Positions 7,770 to 17,266 are shown, counted from the first letter of the stretch. The stretch is 35,034 nt of DNA from Trichodesmium sp. MAG_R03 (GCA_023356535.1 JAKQYF010000025.1:1-35034), one strand, 5' to 3'. Numbers and translations are program-made. Notes: generated from the letters alone by a model not told the origin.

Positions 7770-9036
7770 TCAGATACATCTTGCCCGGCAATTCCCGGTA
7801 AAAGTCGGGAAAACCGTTGATAGCAATGTGACGGCACAACCATCAACATTGGCGGTATCTCGCAATGCTTTGAGGAATATCCCCAAAGCGCCATTCCAAT
7901 CTCTCGGCATTGAGTGACCGCAGTGCGGACATTTAAAATGCTTTGAGCCTTCTAAGTTTTGATGAACATGGCCACACTTTGTACAGGTTTTGGAAGTATA
8001 TTCCTCACTTACATCTATATACGGTGGCCCCTCGTTTTAAACCATGGAACTTAAGAGTTTGTTTGAAACGATAACGTGCCCAATGTAGCATTTGGCGAGC
8101 TGTTTTTGAGTTTAATTTACGTTTCTTTTTTCCTGATTTGGCAACCATTTGGGATGACTCAAAAGTAGGAATAAAAATAACGCGATACTCGGTTGTTAAC
8201 CATTTTGCTACTTTTTTATGGACTTCATCTATGAGGTTTTTGATCCTAATCAACAACCTATTAATTTTCTGGCTTATTCGGTGTCTTTTGTATTTATTTT
8301 TACGACCTTTTAATGTGGTCTTAGCTCTTATTAGTTTGTCAATATGCCGCCCCAACCGAAATATTCTAGTAATATCCCGATTCCCTATATCAATCAACTT
8401 TTCTCCATCAAATCCTGTTAAAAAACTCCGAACACCAGGGTAATATGCAATGATGGATTGACTGTTAGATTTTTCTGATTTAAACTCTACTGGAAATATG
8501 GCAAACCAGGGTTTTTTGTCATAAACTAATTGAGTCTCTGCTTTCCAAGATTGTTCTCTCACACAAACTTTATATGTCCCATCTTTTTGCTTTTGTTGGT
8601 ATTCAACATTAATACTAGGAATTAACTCTGATGGGAGTAAGTTTAATCCTTTTGTTACTGATGGCAACCAAGTACCTTTTTTAAAGTCTTCGACCCTAAA
8701 TTTAATTGATTGTATTCGGTCTCTAATTGAACGAAATTTTCCGCAACAAGGCTTTTTTGTCCCACTTTTAAGACTAGCAATAAAAGCTGCATGAGCATAA
8801 TAAATTGCGTTGACTTTAAGATGATTAGGTGATTTTTTAATCCAATCTGGTAGGGCCGAATGGCCATTACCCCCTACCTTTAAGATTACTTTACGCAAAT
8901 CGTATTTAGAAATAAAACTATGCTTACGTTGATAAGCTATGGCTTGATTAAAGCAATATCTACTTGCTGAACGCCACTGTTTCCAAAGAAGATGGAGACT
9001 TTTTTCTGGGTAAACTCTGATCTTTTGAGATTTTAG
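7770..9036 (-). pseudogene. TnpB (IS605 OrfB family), frameshifted copy A
   Basis: Homology starts at SQKIRVYPEKSLHLLWKQW (about 9030) and covers the N-terminal helical region and the RuvC core. The C-terminal zinc finger (CTKCG and CPHCG) and the RuvC-III motif PRDWNGALGIF follow in another frame. The frame breaks near 8020 at CGAGGGGCC, where one extra G puts a TGA at 8005-8007. The alternative frame then runs to TGA at 7770-7772. The RuvC-I motif reads YYPGVRSF where the family has LDPGVRTF, so the catalytic aspartate is lost. The open frame extends upstream to 9246, but that part comes from the neighbouring tnpB copy. It is probably an inactive RNA-guided nuclease gene. Confidence 0.82.
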
Positions 9037-9126
9037 ATGAATACTTTCGGAGTCCGTACAATCAGGCTGAGAAACAGTGGAGGATTGAAAGAATGTCTTT
9101 AACCATTTCTTTTTTGGGAGAAAGCT

Positions 9127-9995
9127 CAACTTTGTGGACGACCATATTTTTGAGCAAATCCATTCTAAAAATGTTCTGAATGTTCTCCAGCCGTGTTTGA
9201 GAAATGGCTCTTGAAAATTTCCGATTCTTAACCATCCCAGAAACAACTCAAACCTCTAAAACAATTGCTTGGTTTTCACAGACATTTCAGTAGATATTTA
9301 TGTAGAAAATCTATCCTTGTGTCTTTCAGTAAGGCAAGAAATTTAGCTATTTTTAGTCTAGCTTTTTCATATCGTTTAGAACCTTTAGTTTTTTTAGATA
9401 ATGACTTACTGAGTTTTCCGTACTTCAAGCATTCGTTTCCTTAATGGTTTTGGTGCATCAATTTTTTTTACCGCAGTTTTAATTCCTAAATCTATACCTA
9501 CTGAATTATCAGTTTTAGGCAATACTTCAGGCAAAACTTCTACTATAAAACTTAGAAAATATCGATGAGCTGAATCTTTGATTACTGTTACTGATGATGG
9601 AATAGCGGGTAGTTCCCTTGACCACACAATTTTCAGCTTTCCTATTTTAGCTTACGTAAACTTTATGTTGACCAACTTTAAATCCACCTTTTGTAAATCT
9701 AGTTGTTGGCAATGACATTCTCCTTTTAAATTTAGGAAGTCTTATAGGTTTAGCTTTTCTGTTGCCTTGAGTTGATTTAAAAAAGTTTTGATCAGCCTGG
9801 GTATTACATCGTTTAAAGATAGCTGTAGTGGCAACCGCAGAAACAACGGATCGCCAAACTCTATCCTCAGTCTTTAAAGCCCGAGCAATAAACTGTATTT
9901 TGTAGTTCAGAATTAGTCGGTTTTTTGTTTCAAGGTTTGTACTTTTCCTGACAGCAAGCTAGACTATCATTCCAGACAACGCGGACACAACCTTC
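9127..9995 (-). pseudogene. TnpB (IS605 OrfB family), decayed copy B
   Basis: Scattered in three frames are RVVWNDSLACCQEKY, FIARALKTEDRVWRSVVS, RLPKFKRRMSLPTTRF, the RuvC-I block VGIDLGIKT (catalytic D kept) and KGSKRYEKARLKIAK. A garbled stretch matching SGMVKNRK and GWRTFRTFLE follows. Stops and shifts are frequent. The C-terminal zinc finger is missing because copy A begins there. An IS608-like left end at 10100-10168 lies upstream in the right orientation, so the two belong to one element. Confidence 0.75.
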
Positions 9996-10099
9996 CGAGC
10001 CTTGCTAATTGCTGTTTTTATCCCAATGTTGGATATATACGCTACTTAAATCTTGCTTTCATAGAATGACTTTTGAAGCTAAAAAACATAATAACATAA

Positions 10100-10168
10100 C
10101 CTGTGGAAAAAAATCAACTAAAAAGTCGCCCGCTTATGGGCGAGGCTTTAAACCCAATTTTTCGGTAA
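10100..10168 (-). repeat. IS608-like left end of the tnpB element
   Basis: On the minus strand TTAC (10165-10168) is followed by CGAAAAATTGGG and the hairpin GCCTCGCCC/GGGCGAC, as in the copies at 4104 and 11971. It is followed by tnpB copy B. It lies about 20 bp beyond the stop codon of the neighbouring oxidoreductase, so the hairpin may also act as that gene's terminator region. Confidence 0.7.
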
Positions 10169-10188
10169 GTTCTGAAGAATATAAACCA

Positions 10189-11193
10189 CTACCGGACAAA
10201 CTGTGGCATAACTTCAGTAGCAGTAAATAAACCATAAATACCTCTTCTATATAAATTTACTCCTACTTTCAAATAGCCAAATGCTGGACCACAAACATTA
10301 GCTGCCATGCTTGTTTCATCTCCTAATGTAAAGGTATGAGTAGAAATTTTACCTTCAAAAGTGCGACCAGTCACCTGAACATTTGTACTCAAAGGTTTTT
10401 TCGGGTTGCGAGTATCAACGATACCTCCTACTGTTACCCGATCGCGATCGCAAATTCCCCCTAACTCCAACATAATATCGTCAGCATGTTCCATATTCTC
10501 CAATTTCAATAGACCATTTGTCTGTTCTAGCAAAGCTTCTACCTCACCATCAGTCATAGCCTTAGCTTTTTCCACATTATATCCGGGCAAATGGCCAATA
10601 TCCTCGCGGATTGTGGCCCGGTAAGCTTCCCAATTAGCAATACCCACTCCAAAAGTAATTTTCACACTATGAATTTCCCCATAACTCTGAGCTGCTATAG
10701 CTGCTGCTGCAGTTAATAAACCAGGAGTTGCGCCACAACCAGTCATATAAGTAATACCTGCAGCTTGTAACTCATCTTTGAGGACCAATAATTGTTCTAC
10801 GGCACTAGTTCGCTTTATGGCATCCACCAATACTCCACGCCAACCAGCAGCAATAAATTGTTTTGCAACACTTGCCATAAAAGTATTAGGCAAGTTAGGA
10901 AGGGCCAGAAAATAACCATCCACAGTATCAGCTACTTTAATTAATTCTTCAATGCTCTGACTACTTAAAACGCCACCAGGTTCTAAATAACCCAAAGACC
11001 CTTGGTTATTGTACATAGTCATACACTGGTCAGGATTTAATCCTTGACGGTTGTAGGCATAACCTTTTTGGTCGGCAGCAGCAACCCAGACCATTTCTTG
11101 TTTAGGTGTAAGTACCTTAGCTGCAGCTTGTCCCAGACCGCCGAAACCTAAAACACCTACATGAATTTGATTGTTAGAAGTTGTGATTTGCAT
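10189..11193 (-). CDS. Saccharopine-dehydrogenase-like NAD(P)-binding oxidoreductase
   Basis: This 334-residue protein opens with a Rossmann fold ([17 protein letters not shown], about 13-29). It continues with [14 protein letters not shown] and a [14 protein letters not shown] segment (about 150-165) typical of saccharopine-dehydrogenase-like or homoserine-dehydrogenase-like enzymes of cyanobacteria. The C-terminal part ends VMPQFVR. It is probably a cytoplasmic dehydrogenase of amino-acid-type substrates, but the reaction is not known to me. The start ATG lies only 17 bp after the inferred 3' end of a group II intron. Its 3' end abuts an IS608-like end. Confidence 0.6.
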   Translation of the reverse strand: MQITTSNNQIHVGVLGFGGLGQAAAKVLTPKQEMVWVAAADQKGYAYNRQGLNPDQCMTMYNNQGSLGYLEPGGVLSSQSIEELIKVADTVDGYFLALPNLPNTFMASVAKQFIAAGWRGVLVDAIKRTSAVEQLLVLKDELQAAGITYMTGCGATPGLLTAAAAIAAQSYGEIHSVKITFGVGIANWEAYRATIREDIGHLPGYNVEKAKAMTDGEVEALLEQTNGLLKLENMEHADDIMLELGGICDRDRVTVGGIVDTRNPKKPLSTNVQVTGRTFEGKISTHTFTLGDETSMAANVCGPAFGYLKVGVNLYRRGIYGLFTATEVMPQFVR

Positions 11194-11256
11194 AGTACTG
11201 TTAAACTAAGTCAACCCATTTCCGGGTAAATCCTTTATTGGGTCTGCTCGTCTTCC

Positions 11257-11291
11257 GAACCGGATTTGAGACTTTCACCTCATCACGGCTC
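11257..11291 (-). ncRNA. Group II intron domain V (outer intron)
   Basis: On the minus strand this segment reads GAGCCGTGATGAGG, then GTGAAAGTCTC, then CCGGTTC. It matches the most conserved catalytic hairpin of group II introns, with a GAAA-type loop. It marks the 3' end of the outer intron, followed by a domain VI hairpin. Confidence 0.85.
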
Positions 11292-11715
11292 TTCTCTTAA
11301 ACATCCCTTCTCATGGGTACATCCTTAAAATTGTACCTTAGACGCAATGAGTCCTAATGTTCACTGCTTTAAATCCTTGGCAATTTTAACGTCGTGGCAA
11401 TGTCGTTATAATACTTGGGTTTTTTTATAAGTGTTGTCACCGCCTTTAGATCTGGGAACGATGTGGTCAACTTCGATTATATCCCTTGGTCTAAAGTGTA
11501 ATCCACAATGCGCATTTGTTCTTTTGCCGTTTTAACAGCGTTGCAGCTTCCTTCCTTGGGTCTGGGTGTTGGCCAATGCTGCTACTCCAATAAATCCAAT
11601 TACCGTCATAAGGGGATTTATTACCTTTAACTGTGATGTGCCATTCTATAGGGACATCTGAGTGTGGGTTTAGTATATATTCGCTGTTTCTTTAACTTTG
11701 GGGAAATACTTTTTC

Positions 11716-11971
11716 TTGACATCCTCCCCGGCCTAAAGGTACTGGGTAACAACCGAGCCGTAGCCCCTCGCCGGGTTAATCATTTCACAGGCTGCTGCTA
11801 CTTTGCCAGTAGTCCGGCTGCTGGCCTCAATGTTCGTTTTTTTGTCTCGGTAAGCCCACCCGCGACTAATATATTTCTTGTGAACTAAAAAGCAAGAAGG
11901 ACTAAGCCAGTGAAAAAAAATCAACTAATAAAGTCGCCCCAGAAGAGCGAGGCTTTAAACCCAATTTTTTG
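11716..11971 (-). mobile_element. IS608-like non-autonomous element, copy 2
   Basis: This 256-bp element is clearly homologous to 4104-4355, inverted. On the minus strand TTAC (11972-11975) precedes CGAAAA-like sequence (here CAAAAAATTGGG) and the element ends GATGTCAA. It is inserted in the outer intron's maturase remnant between codons for SAKWV and KKYFP. The same position in the inner maturase reads SAHWVKSKYFP without an insertion. Confidence 0.82.
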
Positions 11972-12235
11972 GTAACCCATTTGGCTGACTTATTTGGATG
12001 CCTTCTACTTGCCCATCGACCTCGTCTTATCCATAGGAGATTATCCAATTTGTTGAATATCTTTTTACTGACTACGGCTGAGAAGTAGTTAGCCCATCCC
12101 CTAATTATCGGATTTAGTTTTGCTATTAGAGTTTTAGCAGGGGCATTTTTGTGAAAATCAAATATATCTGCCAATTTACGATAATGAATTTTGATGCTCT
12201 TGGGAGATGGTTTAATCAGTGTTTTAGTTAAACTA
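11902..12235 (-). pseudogene. Outer intron maturase, X-domain remnant
   Basis: Frames spell KTLIKPSPKSIKIHYRKL, then ADIFDFHKNAPAKTLIAKL and NPIIRGWANYFSAVVSKKIF, then GRWASRRHPNKSAKWV. They are very similar to the inner maturase. They are cut on the 5' side by the inner intron and on the 3' side by the IS608-like element (the last 11902-11971 of the open frame is element sequence). The HNH nuclease part lies further on at 11400-11715 in broken form. Confidence 0.8.
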
Positions 12236-12269
12236 AACCAGGCAAGTTACCTTACCCGATTCGTCTTCA

Positions 12270-12303
12270 GAACCGGACTTGAGACTTTCACCTCATCCGG
12301 ATC
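12270..12303 (-). ncRNA. Group II intron domain V (inner intron)
   Basis: This 34-nt hairpin reads GATCCGGATGAGG, then GTGAAAGTCTC, then CCGGTTC on the minus strand. It is the catalytic core element. The stop codon of the intron-encoded protein (12288-12290) lies inside it. Confidence 0.87.
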
Positions 12304-14150
12304 CTCTCCTGAGCGTCCCTTGTCATGGGTACATCCTGCACTAGAGTTAACATATCGTTAATCCATAAGTAATTATCAGGTAAATCCTGTGACTTAAATT
12401 TTGGATATGCTTTAACGTCCAGTGCTGTTTTACTGTCGTGACAATGTCGATGTAATAACTGCTTATTTTTGAGTGAGTTATTACCTCCTTCAGACCTTGG
12501 TTTTATATGGTCTACTTCCATAAGGTCGTCTGGCCTGAAGTAATTTCCACAATGTGCGCATTTACCTTTCTGTTGTTTTAACAGTGTTGTAACTTCTTTC
12601 CTTATGCCGGGATATTTGCCTAGTCGGTTGACCCAGTATATCCAGTCTCCGTTATAGGATGAGTTATTACCTTTAACTTTTACGTGTCGCACAATAGACA
12701 CGCTAGAGTGTTGGTTTAATACATATTCGCCGTCGTTAAGTATCCAGTTTCTGGAGCCCAGAGCGGGGAAGTATTTACTTTTTACCCAGTGAGCGGACTT
12801 GTTAGGATGTCTTCTACTTGCCCATCGACCTAATCTTTTCCATAGGAGGTTATCCATTTTATCAAATACCTCTTTACTGACTACGGTTGAGAAGTAGTTA
12901 GACCAACCTCTGATTATTGGATTTAATTTTGCTATAAGTACCTTGGTAGGAGCTGTTTTCATAACATCACATATTTCCGCCATCTTTTTATAATGAGTTT
13001 TTATACTCTTATTTGATGGTTTAATCAGTGTTTTGAATTCTTGTTTGGTTGTCTTAACTTTCCACTGCCTTACTGTGAATCCTAGAAAGTCAAATCCAGG
13101 TTTGTTCCCTTCATATTCTTCTAAGGTGTGGGCAATTTTGGTTTTTTCTGGTTTTAGCTCTAATCCTACCTGGTTTAACCATTCCTGTATTACGGCTTTT
13201 GCTTGTAACAATACTTTGATGTCCTTATGTAGAATTACAAAGTCATCAGCATATCTTACTAGGGTTAATGCCTGTTTGTTTTCCGCCTTTTTCCCCGGCA
13301 GGTTTTCGGCAAAGTTTTCTAGACATTTTTCCATACCGTGTAAGGCGATGTTTGCTAGTAAGGGTGATATAACCCCTCCCTGTGGTGTACCTTCCACAGT
13401 TTGTGAGAACTTTTTATTGTCAAATACCCCGGACTTTAGCCATTGTTTGACCACTTTTCTATATGGGGATTTTCCTAATTTTCTCATTAGCACATCGTGG
13501 TTAATTCGATCAAAACATTTGGATATATCGGCATCTAAAACATATTTAGGTTGATGGTTGATGCTGACATAGATGGCCTGTAGGGCATCATGTGCTGACC
13601 GTCCTGGTCTAAAACCATAACTGTTAGGCTCGAAAAGGGCTTCCCATTCTGGTTCCATACCTAACTTTACCAGTGCTTGAAGTGCCTTATCATAAATAGT
13701 AGGTATGCCTAATGGGCGTTTTTCTTCTTTCCCTGGTTTTGGTATCCAGACTCTACGGGTTGGGCTTGCTTTAAGATATCGTGACCTTAACATTTCCACC
13801 AAGTTAAATCTCTACATTGGGGGAAGACTCTTTATACCATCTATACCCGCAGTTTTTTTCCCCTGGTTGTCCTGAGTCACACGCCTAACAGCTAGCAACC
13901 TAGCATAATAACTTTTGGTCAGAAGTTTTTGGTATTTACGCATTTTGCGGATTTCGCCACGGCTGGATGCTTTATAGATTAACTTTTGCAACTTAAACAC
14001 ATACCCCTCGACTTTTTTCCAGTCTATATCCTTCCATTTAAGGTTAGGATTGACACAAATTTGGTCGGGCATATCGTAAGTGTCCCATGCCACACTTAAA
14101 AAGGGCTTTGGGTCTCCCAATCTTCTTTTTAGTATTTCAGCTTTTTTCAT
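12288..14150 (-). pseudogene. Group II intron reverse transcriptase/maturase with HNH domain, one amber codon
   Basis: The N-terminal RT0-RT2 part (residues 1-112, MKKAEILKRR to GIKSLPPM) is separated from the rest by a single in-frame TAG (13812-13814), where homologues have glutamine. The remaining 504 codons carry the RT palm (LDADISKCFDRI; GTPQGGVISPLLANI; RYADDFVIL with the catalytic YADD), the maturase X domain (LIAKLNPIIRGWSNYF) and an HNH endonuclease (CAHCG, MEVDHIKPRSEGG and LLHRHCH). Everything except the amber codon looks functional. It is either a very young pseudogene or is read through. Translation could also restart at 13802, but that product would lack the first RT motifs. 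Confidence 0.85.
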
Positions 14151-15281
14151 GACTAATCATTACTCTATACTACGTTCAACAGTGGGTACGTCTGCCTGAT
14201 GGCTTCTTACCCAATCCTACTCCCTCTAGAACCTACATCCTTACGTGTAGATTGACCTTGAATGGCTCCCTAAGATTTCGACCTTTATTCTTAGGTATCC
14301 TAGAAGGGTTTCTTCGTTCCCTTATACCTTTGTTACGACCAATTAAGAGGGGTAAACTCTCCCGGGAGGCGCTGTATGGTTGCTTAATGAGATCTGGACC
14401 ATAATCTCATCCATTGGCCTTCTGACTTTCGTCCTACATTCCTTAGCTACCTTTGGAATGGTTCTACGTAACGAGAGTTTAATTACCTTCCTGTTCGTCC
14501 TCTTTTTGGTCTCTGCTAGAGGTTTCACTAATTTGGTAGTTATAGCTTTAACCCCATTTATGCCAGCTTCAAGGATTGATGTTCAGTCGCTACCTTGTGG
14601 CCTATGCTGTCAACCCAAACAACAGGGTGGTAGGAATTACACCTACAAGGTTATAAGAGTTATCCACAAGTCGAGAGGTCTCATGTGTTGACTTGGGACG
14701 GCTATTTATACACTAATTAAAGGTTTAGTGGCCAACGAATCGCACAACCCAAGTTTAGTTGGCTTTACCTGACCTTGCCTGATTGTGAATCCTAGGAAGT
14801 TAAATATGGCTTTATTGCGACTGATTTAGTGAGGTAAAATCTCCCGGAGAGTTCAGCATGGTTGTTGATATTACCGCAAAGATAGTAATATCCGAGGCCC
14901 TCTGACTTTTGTCTTACGTCCCGTAGCTATCTTTGGGATGGTTATGATGACGAGAGTTTTATTACCTTCATGTTCATCCACTTGTCAGTCTTTGCTACAA
15001 GTTTCACTTATTTGATAGTTAGACCTATGACCCCATTTAAACCAGCTTCACTGATTGATGTTCAGTCTCTACAGTGTGGCCTATGCTGTCAACCCAAGAA
15101 AAGGGCAGATGGAATTTCACCACCAAGGACATAAGAGTTATCTACAAATCGAGGTTTTCCTCATGTGTTGATTTGAGACTGCCATTTATACCCAGTTTTC
15201 TGGTTTAGTGGCCAACGAGTCGCACCATAACACTAATAGCAGTTAATTTAACTAGACAGATTTTTATGATCTGCTAAGTTG

Positions 15282-15431
15282 CAGATACATCTTGCCCGGC
15301 AATTCCTGGTAAAAGTCGGGAAAACCTTTCATAGCAATGTGACGGCAGAACCATCAACATTGGCGGTATCTCGCAATGCTTTGAGGAATATCCCCAAAGC
15401 GCCATTCCAATCTCTTGGCATTGAGTGAGCG
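15282..15431 (-). repeat. Orphan tnpB 3' end (IS605-type right end)
   Basis: This 150-bp copy of the end of tnpB copy A differs at only about 5 positions from 7771-7918. It encodes the last RuvC-III and tail residues (MPRDWNGALGIFLKALRDTANVDG) and then stops. Both copies end at the same base (GATGTATCTG on the minus strand). The region corresponds to where TnpB guide RNAs are normally encoded. Confidence 0.75.
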
Positions 15432-15480
15432 CACCATCCTGAAAATCATTTTAGTTATTAGTTAAAGTCATTTACCTTAT

Positions 15481-15580
15481 GAGGTACACATTTAGCTTTG
15501 TATAGCCACTATATATGGTGTATTTTTCCTAATCATTTTCAATATTTAAACTACAATTAGTGCCTTTGCGTACGTCCTGA
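15481..15580 (+). repeat. Diverged member of palindromic family P1
   Basis: This segment contains the family's internal ACTATATATGGTGTA and CTACAATTAGTGCC motifs and ends TGCGTACGTCCTG, related to TGCGTAAGTCCTG. The left terminus is degraded. It is non-coding. Confidence 0.45.
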
Positions 15581-15586
15581 AATCTT

Positions 15587-15683
15587 ATACCAATTTCATA
15601 AACTTAGACTACACTGCTTGTCTTAATATTTATCAAATATTGACAGAGATATTATGTGTAGCCATACTTAAGAAAATTGGTAT
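15587..15683 (+). mobile_element. TA-flanked MITE, family M2a, copy 1
   Basis: This 97-bp element begins ATACCAATTTCATAAAC and ends AAAATTGGTAT. TIRs of the form CCAATTT are flanked by TA, as in IS630/Tc1-like elements. It is similar to 17930-18022. From 15684 to the next gene at 16032 nothing else is recognised. Confidence 0.65.
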
Positions 15684-16031
15684 TAATATATGACTTCCCA
15701 GTTTGGAAAGTTCAGGATAGATAATAGAGGTGTTGACATTCTGCGAAACGGTATAACTTGTCTAGTTTCCACTCCGAAATTTCGTCATGGCTGGGTTTAC
15801 TATCTTGACGGTTTCCAAAATATACGCCAAACTTAACAAATAATTCATCTACTGCTTCATAATATAATAACTTTTGTTAATAAATGATTCGCTATCTATC
15901 AGTTAGTAAAAATTGATTTAGATTAAAAGCAAGTCATTTAAAAAATCAAGAAGCAACTTCATTAGATATTCAGTTTGAAAAAATTGGTTTATGTTTATAA
16001 TTCTACAACTGTTCATCATTTAGCTATGAAT

Positions 16032-16244
16032 ATGGAAACTTTAGAGTTCATAATTCACCCAGATGGTCGAGTACAGGAAAAAGTAACTGGCATTGTCGGG
16101 AGCTCCTGTACAGAAGTCACTGTAGCAATTGAATCTGAGTTAGGTATTGTCTTAACTCAACAGTCAACTTCTGAATACTTTGCCCAAAAGCAGTCTCAGT
16201 CTGATACTGCTACAAGCAAAGTTTCTTCTTTTAGCAACTGGTAA
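16032..16244 (+). CDS. DUF2997 family protein
   Basis: This small cyanobacterial protein of 70 residues has the family's opening METLEFIIHPDGRVQEKV, the SSCTEVT turn, and the tail LTQQSTSEYFAQK. An upstream TTG at 15975 would add 19 residues, but homologues start at METLEF, so the ATG at 16032 is chosen (16026 is also possible). The function is unknown. The neighbouring DUF1257 and ferredoxin genes on the same strand suggest a conserved plastid/cyanobacterial gene group with a redox role. Confidence 0.72.
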   Translation: METLEFIIHPDGRVQEKVTGIVGSSCTEVTVAIESELGIVLTQQSTSEYFAQKQSQSDTATSKVSSFSNW

Positions 16245-16289
16245 AATTATTTTTTTGTTTAGTTCTGTTTATTGCTTTATAAGATAACT

Positions 16290-16676
16290 ATGTCACACTT
16301 TAGTCAAATCAAAACTCAAATTCGTAATCTGAAGTCTTTACAGTCTGCTCTGACAGATATAGGTATAGAATGGAAGTCTGGCCCAACACAAGTCCGGGGT
16401 TATCGTGGACAGACTAGCACTGCTGAAGTGCTTATAGAACAAAAAAATGGGTATGATGTAGGCTTTAGCTGGAATGGTAATGAGTATGAACTGGTTGCTG
16501 ATTTACAATTCTGGCAACAAGCATGGTCTGTAGATCGGTTTCTTAGGATGGTGACTCAGCGTTATGCTTTCCACACTGTAGTCAATGAAACTGCTAAACA
16601 AGGATTTCAAGTTACTGAGCAACAAAAAAATCAGGATGGGTCTATCCGTCTAGTTGTTCAACGTTGGAGTGCTTAA
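16290..16676 (+). CDS. DUF1257 (Ycf35-like) protein
   Basis: This 128-residue protein matches the cyanobacterial/plastid Ycf35 (DUF1257) family. Recognisable segments are MSHFSQIKTQIRNLKSL, VRGYRGQ, IEQKNGYDVGFSWNG, FLRMVTQRYAFHTV and the ending LVVQRWSA. The chosen ATG at 16290 matches the family start, and an upstream in-frame ATG at 16272 is less likely. It lies 45 bp after DUF2997, so the two are probably co-transcribed. The molecular role is not established. Confidence 0.82.
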   Translation: MSHFSQIKTQIRNLKSLQSALTDIGIEWKSGPTQVRGYRGQTSTAEVLIEQKNGYDVGFSWNGNEYELVADLQFWQQAWSVDRFLRMVTQRYAFHTVVNETAKQGFQVTEQQKNQDGSIRLVVQRWSA

Positions 16677-16709
16677 ATAGCAGACAGCAATTAGTTATCG
16701 TCACTCAGC

Positions 16710-16786
16710 TAGGACTTATACACTTGATTTCTATTCTTAAAAACAATGATTTATCCTAAAAACCGAGTTTTTTTGCGTAAGTCCTA
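16710..16786 (+). repeat. Palindromic family P1 copy
   Basis: The left end TAGGACTTA and the right end TTTTTTGCGTAAGTCCTA are partly inverted repeats of each other, with an AT-rich interior. It lies just after the DUF1257 gene. From 16787 to 17266 no other gene is supported, and a weak frame at 16956-17144 was rejected. Confidence 0.55.
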
Positions 16787-17266
16787 TAAGTTTTTCATAT
16801 TATTGAAATGTGGAAATGGAAAAGTTATTTCATCTGTAGTCACATCTGCCAACCTTCATCTCCCTATCATAAAAGGTTTTTAGGAGTCCTCAGATAATGG
16901 ATAACTTTTAAAGGCAGAATAGGGGGGACAGAAAGGCAGTTGGAAGCCTAGTTGTTTGACCCACATTTTAGAGTTAGACGACTTATTAGTTTGGGTTTTG
17001 CTGTGCAATATATTTGCGGAGTATTCGGAAAAAAATATTATAGCAGTCGAAGCAAAGGTTAGGACATTACTAAATGCTGAAATTCACTCAGAGATTACTT
17101 CTGACTTCTTACTTACCCGTAGTGCTATACTTCGACTGCCATAGCAAAACCCAACAAATATTACAATACAGCATTACTATTGTATTTTTGGGTGGGTTGA
17201 ACAGCAAAGCCGAGTACACAAAGCTCAAAGCTTTATAGATATCTTTAATAATATTATTATGACAAA

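Larger units (their letters stand above)
12236..14745 (-). mobile_element. Inner group II intron (nested, nearly complete)
   Basis: The 5' end is GTGCGATTCGTTGGCC at 14745, and the ribozyme domains run to about 14160. A maturase open frame follows, then domain V (12270-12303) and a domain VI hairpin GGGTAAG-GTAA-CTTGCCT. The 3' end is near 12236-12246 and the exact base is uncertain. It sits inside the maturase remnant of another group II intron, so together they form a twintron-like nest. Joining the flanks as CTTGGGTT plus TAGTTTAAC restores the maturase frame (KLGFSLTKTLIKP). That favours a boundary near 12236, although it does not give the usual AY intron end. Confidence 0.85.
11210..15225 (-). 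mobile_element. Outer group II intron, decayed and interrupted
   Basis: The 5' end reads GTGCGACTCGTTGG (from 15225) and domain I extends to about 14830. A 35-nt domain V (GAGCCGTGATGAGG...CCGGTTC) lies at 11257-11291, followed by a domain VI-like hairpin ending GGTTGAC at about 11210. Its maturase is reduced. After domain I the sequence jumps to maturase codons FNFLGFTIRQ (14746-14810). The maturase then resumes after the inner intron as KTLIKPSPKSIKIHY, the X domain (LNPIIRGWANYF) and a degenerate HNH region (11400-11715). Most of the reverse transcriptase is deleted. It is split by an inner group II intron and an IS608-like element. It encodes no active protein. Confidence 0.85.

Noticed and set aside
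10009-10230. 73-codon plus-strand frame ending SSSK
   Set aside because: It covers the IS608-like left end and the 3' end of the oxidoreductase on the other strand.
11664-11888. 74-codon plus-strand frame
   Set aside because: It is antisense to the IS608-like element and the intron maturase remnant.
14380-14691. 103-codon plus-strand frame
   Set aside because: It is antisense to the inner intron ribozyme domains, and a similar stretch occurs in the outer intron RNA.
16956-17144. 62-codon plus-strand frame
   Set aside because: No family or start signal. A weakly similar non-coding stretch (TCARAGATTACTTCTGA) occurs near 5180, which suggests a repeat rather than a gene.
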